Of a DNA stretch of 64,000 nt, positions 25,901 through 38,290 are shown one piece after another (position 1 is the first letter of the stretch; every line of letters starts with the position of its first letter). The position numbers and the translations under genes were made by a program. The DNA comes from Theileria orientalis strain Shintoku (lineage: Eukaryota > Apicomplexa > Aconoidasida > Piroplasmida > Theileriidae), in assembly GCF_000740895.1 (NCBI RefSeq), contig NC_025263.1, positions 496,001-560,000 of the forward strand, in the 5' to 3' direction. The notes beneath the pieces were generated by a model. That model was not told the DNA's origin and made no database searches. It saw only the letters and a program-made list of their open reading frames with translations.

Positions 25901-28900
25901 CTCCCAAAGCCTCTATGTAGTACGTTCCTACGAGCCCGCTGTACACTGTGTGTTTGTGGTACCTCGTTAGCGAGTCCACTATATTCAGGAACGCCTTCTG
26001 TGCCGCCTCTTCGAACGTGTTCAGGATCTGCATGCTCAGCTCAACGAAGGTCACAAAGTTGTCGTCCAGGTCTCTGTTGAACTGCGCGTGCGTCAGCATG
26101 CTTTCTTCGATTTTGAGCATCAGCAGCGGCAGCGCCTTAGTCAGCAGCGGCTGCACGCTCTTCACGTCGATCATTTTTGCCACCTCTATGAACAGGCTCG
26201 CCATGCTCAGCGACTCCTGGAAGCGCTCTTCCTCCCCGTCGCCGACTGTCGCCACTCCGCTCCCTTCTCTCAAGTTCAGTGTGCTCGCTGCCGCTGCGTC
26301 GCTGCTTCCGATTCCGCCGACGGTACTGTTCATGCCGCCTGTTACCCCTGCACTGCCTGTACTGCCCGCACCGCTACTGCTAGACCCCAACAACCCATCC
26401 TCTCCTACCAGCACTTCTCCCCGTGCTGAGGCCTCCAGGTACGTGAACATCATGTTCACCACCATTTCCAGGAACGTGTTATCCTTGTCCTGCTTATCTT
26501 CCGGTGGCGCCCCCTTGAGACTCATCAGCCCCTTAACCGTCAGGTTACTTGTGAAGTACGGTATTTCAACCAGCCTCTTCACCACTGTGTCCAGCTTCGG
26601 GTACTCGTTTTTGAGCAGCTTCAGCAGTATGTTTTTGTACAGCTCCGCGTTGCTTTCTCTGTGCACGTAGTCCAACAGCTCGTAGCCGTACAGCTTACTG
26701 ATGACTCCGTTGTACCTGTAGAGCATCTTCCTCGCGCGGTCCTTGTGCTTCGACAGTGCGTACTTGCTGAAGTAGAGCTTTGAGCTGCTCAGCAGCTTGA
26801 TGTAGACTGTGATAAGGTGCAGCATGTCGTACTCCAGCTGATTCTTCTCGAAGATCACCATGATTGCCACCACCAGCTCCAGTGCGAACCTGGTGTGGTA
26901 GTAGTTGTAGTTCATGTTTTTGTACAGGAACTCGATCATCTTCACCAGGTAGTCGTACATGAGGTTTCTGTAGTTCGTCAGGTGCTGTATGAAGCTTCCC
27001 AGGACCACGATAACTGTGCTCATTGCTCTCGTGTTCGTCGTTATGTATGTCTGCGTGTTTCTTCTGTCCGGCGTCGTGCTCGCGCTTCCTGGCGCTCCCA
27101 TCACTGTGCTCGTCATCGTCGTCAGCTCCTTTCCGCTGCCGATCCTCTGCAGCAGCGGCATGGTAGCCAGGTCGAACATGTACAGTATCAGTGGCACGTA
27201 CTTCTTGTTGTTTTCCACGGTCTCGCACATCGTCAGGTTACACAGGCATGTGAAGAAGCTCAGCGAGATGCTCTTCATTGCTCCGTAGAACTCGTCGAAG
27301 TCATCTGCGTCCTCCAGATCTCCCTCCTTCCTGTTGTTCAACACTAAAAAGAGGTGCATCGGCACGTTCTGCAGATTCGTCACCACGTACTCGAACTCCG
27401 TCGACTTCAGGAATCTGATGTAGTTCTTGTATATTAGTGTCACGATCATGTAGTTTGTGTTGTTGAGGTAGCATAGTTTACTCGCCACGTAGTAGCCTAG
27501 CCACTGGCTCAGCGTCTCGTCAAACTCGCCTCGGTCTTCTTCCTCTCCATCTTCCTCTTCAGCTCTCATTTTAAGCACCTTGTAGCACACGTAGTTCATC
27601 AACTCCGTCATCATCGCTCCCTTCACCTCATCTTCCTTATTGTTTACCAAATGCACCATCCTCATCAGCGTGAGCAGTCTATAGCAATTTAGTCAGTTGT
27701 TATTATTACTTCTACGGGTATGTGATCATATACGTAGCTCTTATAACAGGAGCTATTGTATATACTGTAGGCGTTAGTGTGTATGTTTCCGTAAACTCAC
27801 TTTGTGCTGTACAGGTAGTCCGAGGTCGACCTGTAGAGGTACAGCCCTTCGAAGAACTCCAGGTTTTCCAGCACGTACTTGTTGAATGTGGCCTGAAACA
27901 CCTTATTAACCTCAGTATCGCCATTTTGGGGACACATATTCTCTAAGTGCCTAACTGCCTATCTTCTACACTCCTTACCAGCTCCCCCGTTTGCGTTTCC
28001 AGGTGGTGGTACGATGTGTAGTTGTACTGGCTCAGTACGTCCGCAGTCGACGGGTAGTGCAGCTGCAGCAGGTGGTAGCACTTGTTCGATATCAGCATGT
28101 AGAGCATCTCGTCCAGGTCCTTCTCCCCCTGAGACCCACTGTCCCTGTGTATAAAGTGTCCTACGAAGATGTCCGGGTTCGATATGTTAACCACCGTCTT
28201 CATCGTGTTCTTGAACTCCTTCGTCGACACCAGCATGCTCCTCGTGTTCGACAGGTACTCCAAGTAGCACAGCACCTCGTAGGTCAGGTTTGTGTTGTTG
28301 TCCTCCAGCTCAGCGTTAAGTCTGTAAAAGTTCCTCGCGACTGCGCCTTCGTCCATCACGTACAGCATGTCATACAGCTTTATCTCGTCGAACACTCTAC
28401 ATTCTCTCTCGCTTTCTCCCTCTCTCTCAGGTTCTCTGTTTTCCGCCAGCATGTAGTTTTCGTACAACTGGAAGAGCATGATCGGCGTCGTCACGTTACT
28501 GTTGCTGACGTAGTGCTTGATCAGCAGGTTGTCGTTGTAGCCCAGCTTCTTCAGGAACTTGAAGAATTCCATGTAGTTGATCATTTGCAGCTCCGAGACG
28601 TTGATCTTCGACTCGTTAATCGTTCCTGCCACGTCGTACAGCGACTCCTTTATGTACTTCATGTCGCTTCCATATATGTCAAAGAACAGCTTCAACTTCT
28701 ACAAATTTACTTTATTTCATGGTTTCACATCTGTCTTACTAACTTATGATTTGTACTATGTGCATTGCTAACTTTTAATTTGTACTATGCGTATTACTAA
28801 ATATCTATTAGATAACATAATCTGGCGACCCAGTCACCAATGCTTGTGGGCTCACTACTATCTTTTGCCTTAATTCTGTTTCTGGGTAACTAACGTCTAC

Positions 28901-31900
28901 GATAACTAATAATTCTATATTCTATCCTTTGCCAAATACTGTTGTGGCATTAGTATGTGGCAGTACCTTCACTGTCATGTTGTTGAATATCGTTTGCAGC
29001 TGTATTATATACGGCTGCAGCGTCAGCATCACGTTCTCGTTCACTTGCACCTTGTCCATTCTCTTCAGCAGCGAGTACGACAGGTTAAACACCAGTCCTA
29101 TTGACATCATCGTCAGGTTGATCAGGCTCGTCAGCAGGTTTTCCAGCAGGTCAGCCTGCATCTGCTTAAACATCTTCTCGTACGCTCCGTCAAACACCAC
29201 CAGCTCCAGCACTGCTAGGTACACTACTGTTTCCATGGTATCGTCCGTGAAATTGTTAAAGTGGTTCGCCATGTTCATCAATCCTGTGCTCATTGTCCTG
29301 AATATTTGTTACTGCCGCCGTCATATGCACTAGGTGTTCTAGTGCCACCTTATCTTGTATGCTAGTACAATCGTATGTACCATCTATGGTAACTCCATAT
29401 GCAATAACAATAGGAGTACAATTGTATCTACCAACTATGGTATGGCCATGGTGTAGACTAACTAAAAACTAGTTCTAAAATAGTAGCGAGTCAGTCAACT
29501 TACTTGATGTTCTGCGTATACTTCGTTGACAGGAGCGCTATCTCCAGGTGCTCCTGGCCCCGGGCGCTGGTGCTGAAGAACTGCACCAGCCTCTGCTTCT
29601 CGTACTCCTCCAGCAGCTCGAATGCAACCAGCCTCATCTTCGCGTCCTTCGCGTTCAGCATCTCCGTCAGACTCTCGAACGTCAGGTTTGGGTTCTTCTC
29701 TATCAGCAGCCTCAGCACTGCCAGCGCCACGCTCTCCTCCCACATCCTCTTCCTCTTGTCCACCTTGAACTCGTCGTTGTTTCTGTTGTGGTCCTCCAGC
29801 GTGCGCACCGTCGCCCTGTAGATGTACTCGTGGTAGCGTTCGAAGCACGTGCTCGCCTCGATTTTCAGCAGGTGCACCAGCAGCACCAGTGCGCTTATTC
29901 TTCTCGGCGTGCTCTTTTCGTTAAGCTTAAACAGCAAAGCCTCCGCGTAGTGGTCGAGCACGTCCTCCATCTTCTCCTCGGCTGCTCTTTCGAAGACCTC
30001 CAGCAGCATGTCGACGCAGCTGTCCTCCAGCTCCTCCACCTCGTCGTCGTCCGCTCCCACGGTTGCTCTGTAATCCAGGCAGGCCACCAGCAGCGACACC
30101 AGCAGCGTCAGGTTATCTCTGTTGCTCTCTTCTGGCGATGACAGGAACGCATACTCCATGAGCGCGTTCTTGAACGAGACCAGGTTTTCGAACTCGTTGC
30201 TTTCGAGCGTGTTCAGCTTCGTGCCCGTGTTCAGGAGCAGGCACAGGCACCTCAGGAGCTTCTTCATGTAAGCGTACTGTCTTCTTTCCAGGTTTAGTCC
30301 TTCGTGCCTGCTGTGCTCCCTCGACTCCTCCCCGCCGTCCACTTCCATCCCGTCTCCTGCCCCGCTGCAGCTCGAGCTCTTTGCTGCCGCGTTCAGGTAG
30401 AACTGCGTCAGCGACGTGTTGTACTGCAGCAGCGGCGCCATCGCCACCAGCAGGTACCCGCAGTACGCGTCGAACTCCTCCACTTTTAGCCTAACTGTTC
30501 CTGCCCTGCAGGTTTCCATCAGCCTCTTAGTCATCGCGTCGAGCCCCTCCTCCACTGGCACCGACACTATCGTGAAGTCCTTCTTACTTGCCGACGGGAA
30601 CGCCAGTGTGAACTCCTCTGTGTTTTTCACCTCCGCGTCGATTGTGTACTTCTGACTGAGGTTTCCCAGCTTCCCCAGGACGCTCAGCACTATCGCCGCC
30701 ACGTCCTCGTCCTTCTCCAGGATGTATCTCAGGAACAGCTTGATGAAGTACGGCTCCGTGCTCTGGTCCTCCTCGTTATCGTCTCCGTCGGCCCAGTCTC
30801 CTTCTCTTTCCTCGTCGTTCTCCGGCCTTATCTGCCTCGCTAGCATGCAGTACAGCTCCTGTATCTCCGTGTGCTCTGCGTACGACTCCAGCAGCAGCAG
30901 CGCCTGCTTCAGCAGCGTCTTACTTTCCACGTGGTTGAACACGTAGTTGACCAGCTTCAGCATCTCCTCCATGTACTCCTTTTCCGTGTTCCTCGTGCTT
31001 ATCACGAACAGGAACGTGTACAGCTCCTCGTTCTCCTTGACGTCCACGTAGGCTGAGCTGCTGCTTCTCTGCATCAGTTCCAGGTGATTGTAGTCCGACA
31101 GCTTAAAGTAGAAGAGCAGCTTGTTCAGGAACTTACTCAGCGTGCTGATGTGTTCGTACATGTAACTGCACTTGACGTTTTTGTTGATTTGTTTAAACAT
31201 CACTGTCAGCAGTCTAAAATACGCGTTTGTGTTTCCGTTCGCTTGTTCGTCCAGTGGCTTAAGTCCGTCCCACCTCGGGTAGTAGTTGTACAGGATCCCT
31301 ATTATGTAATTCAGGTCACTGCTGATGTACTTCATTGCGTCTACGTTGTTCCTCAGGCCTACGAATATGTTCTCGTTAAGCAGCTTCTCTATTGCCTCGT
31401 TGTCGTCCATTCTCGTCTCCTCTACTCGATCCGGCTCCGCCTGGAACAGCACTCTGTGAGAGTACCTGTACAGGTCCTCCAGGTTATCGTTGTTCAGCAG
31501 GTACACGAACAGCGAGAGGTACTGCTGCAGGAACAGGTCTGGGAACAGCTTCGAGAACGAGTACAACACGTACAGAGCCAGTGACTCCTGCTCCAGGCTC
31601 TCTTCGACCAGCCTTGCTTCCTCGTGGTCCTCGTCAACTTCCATCGACCCTTCCTCTTCTCCTTCTTCACTCCTCTTTCCTCTTTTCGTTGCTCTTCCTC
31701 TCGCGTTTAGGTACTCGTGTATCAGCAGTGGCAACAGCACTCTGATCCCATCCACTGTGTACGGGTACTCGAGCGTCTTACACACCATCCTCACTGCGTT
31801 ATCCAGCATGTACAGGTACTCGTTCTTTTCCTCGTCTTGATTTTCCATCTTCACTTCTCTGTTTGCTGTCAACGTCCCGTACATTCTAAATACGATCTTG

Positions 31901-33699
31901 ATAACCAGCACAAACGTCTTTAACACATTTACCGTCATTATCCTCTTTACTCGATTTTGTTGTATTAATAATTTATAGTTTAGTAGTATTAACTCCAATA
32001 ACTGATTCATTGTGCCTTTTACATATGATATAAATCCAATATTCATTTTCTAAAAATTTTGTTAGTTATTTATTTTTTAGTTATTTGTTTATTTCACTTT
32101 TTGGTAACTTTTTCAAAAGACCATTGTTATGTAATAACCTCTTTATCTACTCTACTTTAGCAGCTACCTAGTCTGCCAATCATCTACTCTAATTAAACAA
32201 CTTTTCACTAAGGTAACTATCTCTACTACTATTCCGACTTACGTTTAAGGTATAGTACATATCACTAATGGCGTTTGTTGCATTGAAGAACGAGATCACT
32301 GCGAACTTGTAGACCTTATTCTTCGCCTCTTCGTCCAGATTTGATATTGCCTTTGACGCGTGGCTTGTGAGGTCCAGCATTAGGTTGTAGCTCAACTCTC
32401 TCAGTCTGTGGTCTGTCGACAGCCAGTACCTACTGATAAGAGTGCAGCACTTTTCAAATATCACTATGTTGAACTGCTCCACGTCGATTTTTTTAACTAT
32501 TTCATGAATCAGCAACAACACATTTGACCTGCACATTATGAACTCCTCATCTTATATCGACACACACACATATGCGTATACTTAACTCACCTTAGTGAAT
32601 TCTCTTCTTCTGCGATACTGTACAGTTTATTATATATTTCCGACTCAAATATCGACTTGAACAACACCTTATTCACCACCGAGCTCACAAATATGATAAA
32701 CACGTTGATTACTCTAGTCCTAAATTTCCATTAGTTCCTGCCTGTGACACTTATAGTATTTCTTACTGCTCGACTACATATTCCACCACTTACAGTTGTG
32801 CGATATTTACTGGGTTTGTACTGTTGACTAGGTATATCAGGTGTGTGTATATGTCGTTGATGTAGTATGTGTAGTTCACGCTGTGCTTCACGTTCGTGTT
32901 GAACAAATGTAGCGACGAGCATGACAGTTTTATCAGCTCCACGTAGCACTCTTCGATGTGGTCTAAACATTTGTATCCTCTCCTAACCAACCTTTGGAAT
33001 TAAGATTGATCACTTTCGTCAACACTGGCAGCAACTGTACCAGGTTCTTCGTTGACAGTGGAGTTGTGAAAAGCAACTCGAGCACATTTATAAATATCAA
33101 CATTCTCTTCACTTCTTTTCCTACTCATTATTTATCTTATTTCATACCCACCTTGTAAATTCGGGTAATTGTTCAAAAATCTCGAGGTATATTCAAAAAA
33201 CTGTTCTATTTGTACTATGTTGATAAACTGTTTCGGGTCCGATAACAGGCTCTTCAGTATTCTGTGGCACACTTCGTCCCAATCCGAGCTCGTCATCAGT
33301 GTGTTGAGACATATTGACAGCAGTTCTCTTTTGATCTGCGATTCCGACAGCTCTATCTTCGTGTACGCTTCCAATATGTCATAGCATTGCGTCTTAAGCA
33401 TCACCATCTCTTCGTCCGTTGTGTATTTAAGGATAAACATCTTCAGCGAGCTATAGTTTGCTTTAAATGACGCTATAAAGCCTTCCACTGTGTAGTTTTC
33501 AAAACTCTCGGCCAATTTCTTCACTCCTTCGATACACTCTAGGGAATATTCGTGAATTTCGGTTCATTTTGTTATTCTTACCTTTAGACAGCTCTATATC
33601 TGAAGGGGTGTGCCCGTCCTTTGGGTTGTTGTTTGATGACATTGGTGAGTACACTCCTCTGGCCGATGATATGTTATTAGGATCTAAATTTGAATCCAT
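19994..33699 (-). CDS. Tra1/TRRAP pseudokinase scaffold (SAGA/NuA4)
   Basis: This is a giant PIKK-family scaffold that docks activators onto histone acetyltransferase complexes. About twelve exons join in frame from ATG 33699, giving about 4,000 aa, close to TRRAP/Tra1 length. Most of the protein is HEAT-like helical repeats. The FAT domain spans roughly 25.2-22.1 kb; the join at 22.72/22.51 kb reads SIGDIDLACKYMLESLKLQ. The kinase-like domain near 21.4-20.1 kb contains LRRNVHMPSSAVVPLDPYI and SLSNLM-type loops but no recognisable HRD or DFG, as in other Tra1 proteins. It ends with a FATC-like tail, LGKLKTSYLPWF. Exons are far richer in GC than introns. Two introns hold minisatellites. Confidence 0.9.
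22588..22671. repeat. Intronic minisatellite, 28-bp unit x3
   Basis: Three direct copies of a 28-bp unit beginning ACTAACTACAAATAACTAC start at 22588, 22616 and 22644, inside the Tra1 intron between the FAT-domain exons. The copies are almost identical. Confidence 0.85.
24967..25070. repeat. Intronic minisatellite, 25-bp unit x4
   Basis: Four direct copies of a 25-bp unit beginning TTATTTATTGGAAAGTGT start at 24967, 24992, 25017 and 25042, in another Tra1 intron. A separate 24-bp doublet (AACTAGGAAAAATAT type) follows at about 25110-25160. Confidence 0.85.
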
Positions 33700-34106
33700 T
33701 ATGACTCGATATTGTTTGATTCTTGATTATGTGAAATATATCTCTGCGTTCTTCCAAACATTGGATTTGTTGTTAAATCCATTGTGTGAATCAATTCACT
33801 CGAATTTTTACAATAAAAATCTATTATACATTGTGTGTAATTTTGTTTACACTATGAAATAAAATTATAAATTAATTTACTGATACTCATATGGCAAGTC
33901 GACTTCGTTACGAGTTTTTTATATATTCCTAGATTTGATGCCTAACCCTGTTGGAATCCATTTTCATCACCATTAATAAATTATATTTATTATTACTTTT
34001 TTGAGTGTTGTAATATATTTTATTTGATTTTCGGTTTGTTTATTATGTTATACATATATTTTTTTGTTTCATTGAATATTTGGTACTTCTGATATGTTAA
34101 TTTGGA
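33700..34106. other. Divergent intergenic spacer
   Basis: This 407-bp AT-rich spacer lies between the divergent starts of Tra1 and PLRG1. Nothing but presumed promoters; no RNA gene or repeat was recognised. Confidence 0.5.
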
Positions 34107-35672
34107 ATGACAGAATCCGTTCATATACAGAGGCATCCCTATTCTAAATACTTAAAAAATAACATTTATAAGTCCTTGAACCTATTCGCTGGCGAATATG
34201 GTTCGAAACCGTACAATCCTAACGACCCCTTTACGAGGAAGCATATTAGGAGTAAAATACTTGACGAATATATTTCAGTATCGCAATATGTACCGCTAAC
34301 CACTGCAAACTCTAAGATAATTGATAAGTCAAAGGAGAAGGAGGTTATCCAGCCTAAGACTAGGAAGGGCAAGTCAGCATTAGCCGATGTGGTCGACTCG
34401 CTGGATTCTGAGCTTTATCCATTACACGCACCTAAGAAATTGGAGTATTTGGATGTGAATTTGGACGAAGTAAGGTACAGACTCACCGACGATAATATGC
34501 TCGCAATATCTGACAGTAAAACTTTGAGCAGTGATTCAGTAACGAGCAAGGAAGTGGCGCTTTCGCCACAAGATGTAAAGAGTGAGACTCTCAAAAGGTA
34601 TTTGAAGGACACAGTGGCCAAGGGACACCAAATAGCTGAGTTGGACATAAACCCGAAGGTTGAAAGGATTAGAAGAGGAAGGCCGATGTGGCACGCGCCG
34701 TGGAAGCTGTACCGCGTCGTGATAGGACACCACGGATGGGTGCACTGCGTGGACGTGGACGTCTCAAACGAATGGTTTGTCACCGGGAGTGCAGACAGAC
34801 TCATAAAAATATGGGACCTTGCATCCTGCGAGCTGAAGCTATCGCTGACTGGACACATAAACACAGTGAGGGACGTTAAGATTTCCACAAAGAGCCCGTA
34901 CATATTCTCCTGCAGCGAGGACAACACAGTCAAGTGCTGGGACATAGAGCAGAACAAGGTGATAAGGAGCTACCACGGCCACCTCTCGGGAGTGTACAAG
35001 CTGGCGCTGCACCCGGAGCTGGACGTCCTGTTCAGCGGCGGCAGGGACGCAGTGGTCAGGGTCTGGGACATCAGGACCAAGCAGGCAGTTCACGTCTTGA
35101 CTGGCCACAGCGGCACAGTGATGAGTCTGGTGAGCCAGGCCTCGGAGCCTCAGGTCATATCAGGCTCCCAGGATAAGACGGTGAGACTGTGGGACCTTTC
35201 AACTGGAAGGAGCATAGTGACGCTCACGAACCACAAGAAGAGCATTCGGGCGATGTCGATACACCCGACTGAGTACGCATTCTGCTCCTGCGCCTCGGAC
35301 AACGTCAAGGTCTGGAAGTGCCCCGAGGGCCAGTTCATAAGGAACATCACGGGCCACAACAGCATCCTGAACTGCTGCGCGATCAAGGACGACGGGGACT
35401 CGAGCGTCCTGGTGGCCGGGAGCAACGACGGGCAGTTGCACTTCTGGGACTGGGCCTCGGGCTACAAGTTCCAGACGCTGCAGTCGAAGGTGCAGAAGGG
35501 CTCCCTCGAGAGCGAAAACGGTATATTCTCCATGGCCTTTGACAGGAGCGAGTCGAGGCTCATAACGGCGGAGTGCGACAAGACGATAAAGATTTACAGG
35601 CAGGACGAGAGCGCGACCGAGGAGACCCATCCAATAGACTATACGCCATCGAAGATCACAAGATACTACTGA
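34107..35672 (+). CDS. PLRG1: PLRG1/Prp46 (PRL1) WD40 spliceosome protein
   Basis: PLRG1/Prp46 is a core subunit of the Prp19/CDC5L complex in the activated spliceosome. The single exon encodes 521 aa. After an N-terminal region of about 190 residues, the family hallmark [19 protein letters not shown] leads into seven WD40 repeats (about 205-500), including [52 protein letters not shown] and [15 protein letters not shown]. The conserved ending [14 protein letters not shown] is present. It aligns end-to-end with animal PLRG1. It is intronless, unlike most neighbours. The start codon at 34107 is preceded by AT-rich sequence with no upstream in-frame ATG. Confidence 0.95.
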   Translation: MTESVHIQRHPYSKYLKNNIYKSLNLFAGEYGSKPYNPNDPFTRKHIRSKILDEYISVSQYVPLTTANSKIIDKSKEKEVIQPKTRKGKSALADVVDSLDSELYPLHAPKKLEYLDVNLDEVRYRLTDDNMLAISDSKTLSSDSVTSKEVALSPQDVKSETLKRYLKDTVAKGHQIAELDINPKVERIRRGRPMWHAPWKLYRVVIGHHGWVHCVDVDVSNEWFVTGSADRLIKIWDLASCELKLSLTGHINTVRDVKISTKSPYIFSCSEDNTVKCWDIEQNKVIRSYHGHLSGVYKLALHPELDVLFSGGRDAVVRVWDIRTKQAVHVLTGHSGTVMSLVSQASEPQVISGSQDKTVRLWDLSTGRSIVTLTNHKKSIRAMSIHPTEYAFCSCASDNVKVWKCPEGQFIRNITGHNSILNCCAIKDDGDSSVLVAGSNDGQLHFWDWASGYKFQTLQSKVQKGSLESENGIFSMAFDRSESRLITAECDKTIKIYRQDESATEETHPIDYTPSKITRYY

Positions 35673-35940
35673 CCGGACGTTAGTATATTTTAATTTGCTC
35701 TTTATTTTAAACTTATGTGCTTGTATTCCAATATTACTAGATTCTTGGGGTCATACTAAGTGTGCTTGAGTTTTTACGTAATTATACAATGGATTAACTG
35801 TAAACACATTAATTATAAGATAGGGTGTGTATAGTATTTAGTATAAGTTTAGCTTATGGTACATCGTGTTTAACTTTATTTTAGTTAGCTTTATGGTTTT
35901 TTATTCAAGTTTCTTTTAATCAAGTCTCTTAGCAGTTAAA

Positions 35941-36468
35941 TCAAATCGGAGTTTGATAGGATTGTAGTTTCATTAATGATTCCAAAGACATTTTCTCTTT
36001 TGGTGTTTCTACGTCTTTTGTTTCATCGGAAGCCTGCAAGTATGCCTTGTACAGAGAATGGGCAATGTATACGGAGTACAGCGACTCTATAATCAATAAA
36101 AAGAACCCTCCTGATGCCAGGTAGTACATGTTCTTAAGGTCGTACTCATCCTCGTAAAAGTCGTGGTAGAAGGGCATTAGGCCATGGGCCAGTGTGTAGA
36201 CCGCCGAGAAGAAGGCAGTCACAGAGAACACGTTTCTCGTTAACAGCAAGAAGGTGGTGTTCTCCTTTAACACTGCAATGATTCCGATCACTGAAAATAT
36301 GAACCCTGTGATTCCTCCGAAGCAGTCGAGTACGATGATCGAAATTACTCTATCGTTGCTCACGGCAACGTAGATTCCGAACACGAAGATCATTATACTG
36401 AGCACCAATCCAATGGAATGGGCTATGGTACCAATGATTTTAAATTTTTTGGGTGACAAAGGCTTCAT
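35941..36468 (-). CDS. Four-helix integral membrane protein, unknown function
   Basis: This is a single exon. The ATG at 36468 gives 175 aa beginning KPLSPKKFKIIG. Four hydrophobic helices lie at about residues 14-36, 45-68, 77-100 and 115-140, with short loops and a charged C-terminal tail (ETKDVETPKEKMSLE) likely facing the cytosol. The layout recalls MARVEL/tetraspanin-like four-pass proteins, but no family motif was seen. It is convergent with PLRG1. Confidence 0.65.
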   Translation of the reverse strand: MKPLSPKKFKIIGTIAHSIGLVLSIMIFVFGIYVAVSNDRVISIIVLDCFGGITGFIFSVIGIIAVLKENTTFLLLTRNVFSVTAFFSAVYTLAHGLMPFYHDFYEDEYDLKNMYYLASGGFFLLIIESLYSVYIAHSLYKAYLQASDETKDVETPKEKMSLESLMKLQSYQTPI

Positions 36469-37170
36469 TTTGCACACACTTTTACATATACGCTAGCTTT
36501 ATTCACACGTTTGTTCCTTATTTATATGGCACAAATTGACCAAATATGAGTATATTTATTAAAACAATTAAAAATTATATCAGTGATATATAAATAAAAC
36601 TACAGATACAAATCGATCTCCAAATAATTTATAGATTTAAAAAAATCGTCGTAGCTCATTTCGTCTACTTTTTAAATAAATTGTACGGGGTAAATACACG
36701 TTAAAGTGATTAAATAAATAAATATGTTGTTATAAAATCTATTTAATTTATATTTTAGTGTGATCAATCTAAAATCAATGGATTCCATATGGTCAATTGT
36801 ATACTCCTCGATTAGGGGTATTGGTAAGACAAGTTTGAGGGGATGGACTTTAAGTGCACCTCAAGTAACATTTGAGGGTAGTATTAATTGGGTGTGTATA
36901 TAGTGGAGCTAGTTTAAGGCCAATTCTCAAGTTGGTGTATACACAGTCGTGATGTTGTAATTCTTTTGACAGTGTTGGCATAAAAACGAATATAGATTAA
37001 ATGACATACTTATAAATACATAAATTATATAAATTTGAATGAATTGTTTATAATTCATTTTCACGATTATCTATTATTAACTGTGTGAGGCTTTCCATTA
37101 GGATTCCATATTTATTTAGCTTGTATTTTTTGTAATCACCCCTGTTTGTCTATATCCTTTTGTTTTAACC
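36469..37170. other. AT-rich divergent intergenic region
   Basis: This 702-bp region separates the divergent starts of the four-helix protein and the RAB5IF-like gene. No supported gene, RNA or tandem repeat was found. The word GTGTGTATA recurs, but this is common in spacers here. Confidence 0.5.
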
Positions 37171-37579
37171 ATGGCTAACCCATCGCAGTTTTTAAAGATT
37201 GATCAGTTTTTTAAAAAGGACCACCCTAAGGTACGTTACTTCTCACTGTATACTTGTTGTTCAGAGGAACCTTTCCATTAGAATTTTCTACATCAAATCT
37301 TCTTTCGCTTTGATTCTTGGCCTGCTTCTTGGCATCTTTAAGGTCAATGGTGCCGTTGGTTTTATGGTTTTTCTTTCTGTTCAGTATATGATCGGTCGCA
37401 TTTACTGTTCTCAGTTTAACGTTCCTGACTATATGCTCGATAATTTAGAGGTATTCACTGAACACATTCTTCCTTCTTTTGGCCTTTTTTTGGTATTTTT
37501 ACTTTTATTTTTACATAAAATTTCCTTTTTTCAGGTCTTTTGGACTGTAACATATACTCTTTCTTACCCTAACCAGTAA
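37171..37579 (+). CDS. RAB5IF/OPTI-like (Rab5ip superfamily) ER membrane protein
   Basis: Exons 37171-37230, 37265-37492 and 37535-37579 are joined across 34- and 42-nt introns, giving about 110 aa. Hydrophobic helices are ALILGLLLGIFKVNGAVGF, a following segment to about residue 60, and SFGLFLVFWTVTYTL at the C-terminus. The pattern AL.LGL..G.....G..GF, then an acidic stretch with E..TE, then SF.LF.V.W...YT matches RAB5IF (OPTI, C20orf24) better than EMC6, though both belong to one superfamily. In animals OPTI binds TMCO1 in the GEL complex that helps insert multi-pass proteins. The splice at 37492 is needed to restore the last helix. Confidence 0.65.
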
Positions 37580-38290
37580 TTTGCTTTTTTCACCCACTCA
37601 CTCACACATATTTACATATATTTATATACACACATTCGTATAAATATACGTCTGCTTACCTACCTACCTACTTGTTTTTTTACTTATACTTATTTTCTCC
37701 TAGTTACTCTTGGATTCCCACTAACTCTACTGTTAATATATTCACACACTCACTTATCTACTTTTCTCGTATGCATATACTTATATTTATATTCACGTAG
37801 TCATATTATTGTTCACCTTTAACGTATTAATTCGAGCTTAGATTCACATAATTCTATCATGTTCTTCACGTCTAGATTAATATACTTGTATTATCTCTCT
37901 TCTATACTGTTAATCTGCTGTTCTTTATTTTTTCCACTTACTAATTATTCTGATCCTTTTACTCTTATTTCTTACTCCTATATTACTCTATTATCGTTTA
38001 CCGTGCGTTTCTTTCTCAATCGTATTAATTTGATGCTATTACTTCTCTTTTCTTTGACTCTCAGATTCCCTCTTACACGTTTCCTTTTTAAGTAGCAACT
38101 CACTCGACAACTCCGTCATCACACACCGTTGCTGGTCTCCTAGTTGTAACTTCATAGAATTACTAGGTGTACCTGTCATCCTAGTTGTTAACTAGCATTC
38201 TTAGGTGTTACCTAGAAATCATTGGTGCCAGCTCCTAAACTCCTCGCTTCTTTCTTTACTGTACACTTCCCTACGGTGTTTGATTGTTGA
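37580..38290 (+). other. Pyrimidine-rich convergent intergenic region
   Basis: This 711-bp region lies between two convergent stops. The plus strand is dominated by C and T, with TACC repeats at about 37655-37675 and several CTAGTTGTAAC/CTAGGTGTACC-like words at about 38138-38215. An open frame at 37859-38095 is hydrophobic purely because of its TTN/CTN codons and is not considered a gene. Confidence 0.5.

Noticed and set aside
20096..28749. Several plus-strand open frames of 100-260 codons opposite Tra1
   Set aside because: Antisense artefacts: rich in Arg/Val/Leu/His from reading GC-biased codons backwards, no plausible domains, and the minus-strand exons join with clear homology.
37859..38095. 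Hydrophobic 78-codon open frame
   Set aside because: Made of TTN/CTN codons from a pyrimidine-rich tract; no start context, no homology, no splice partners.
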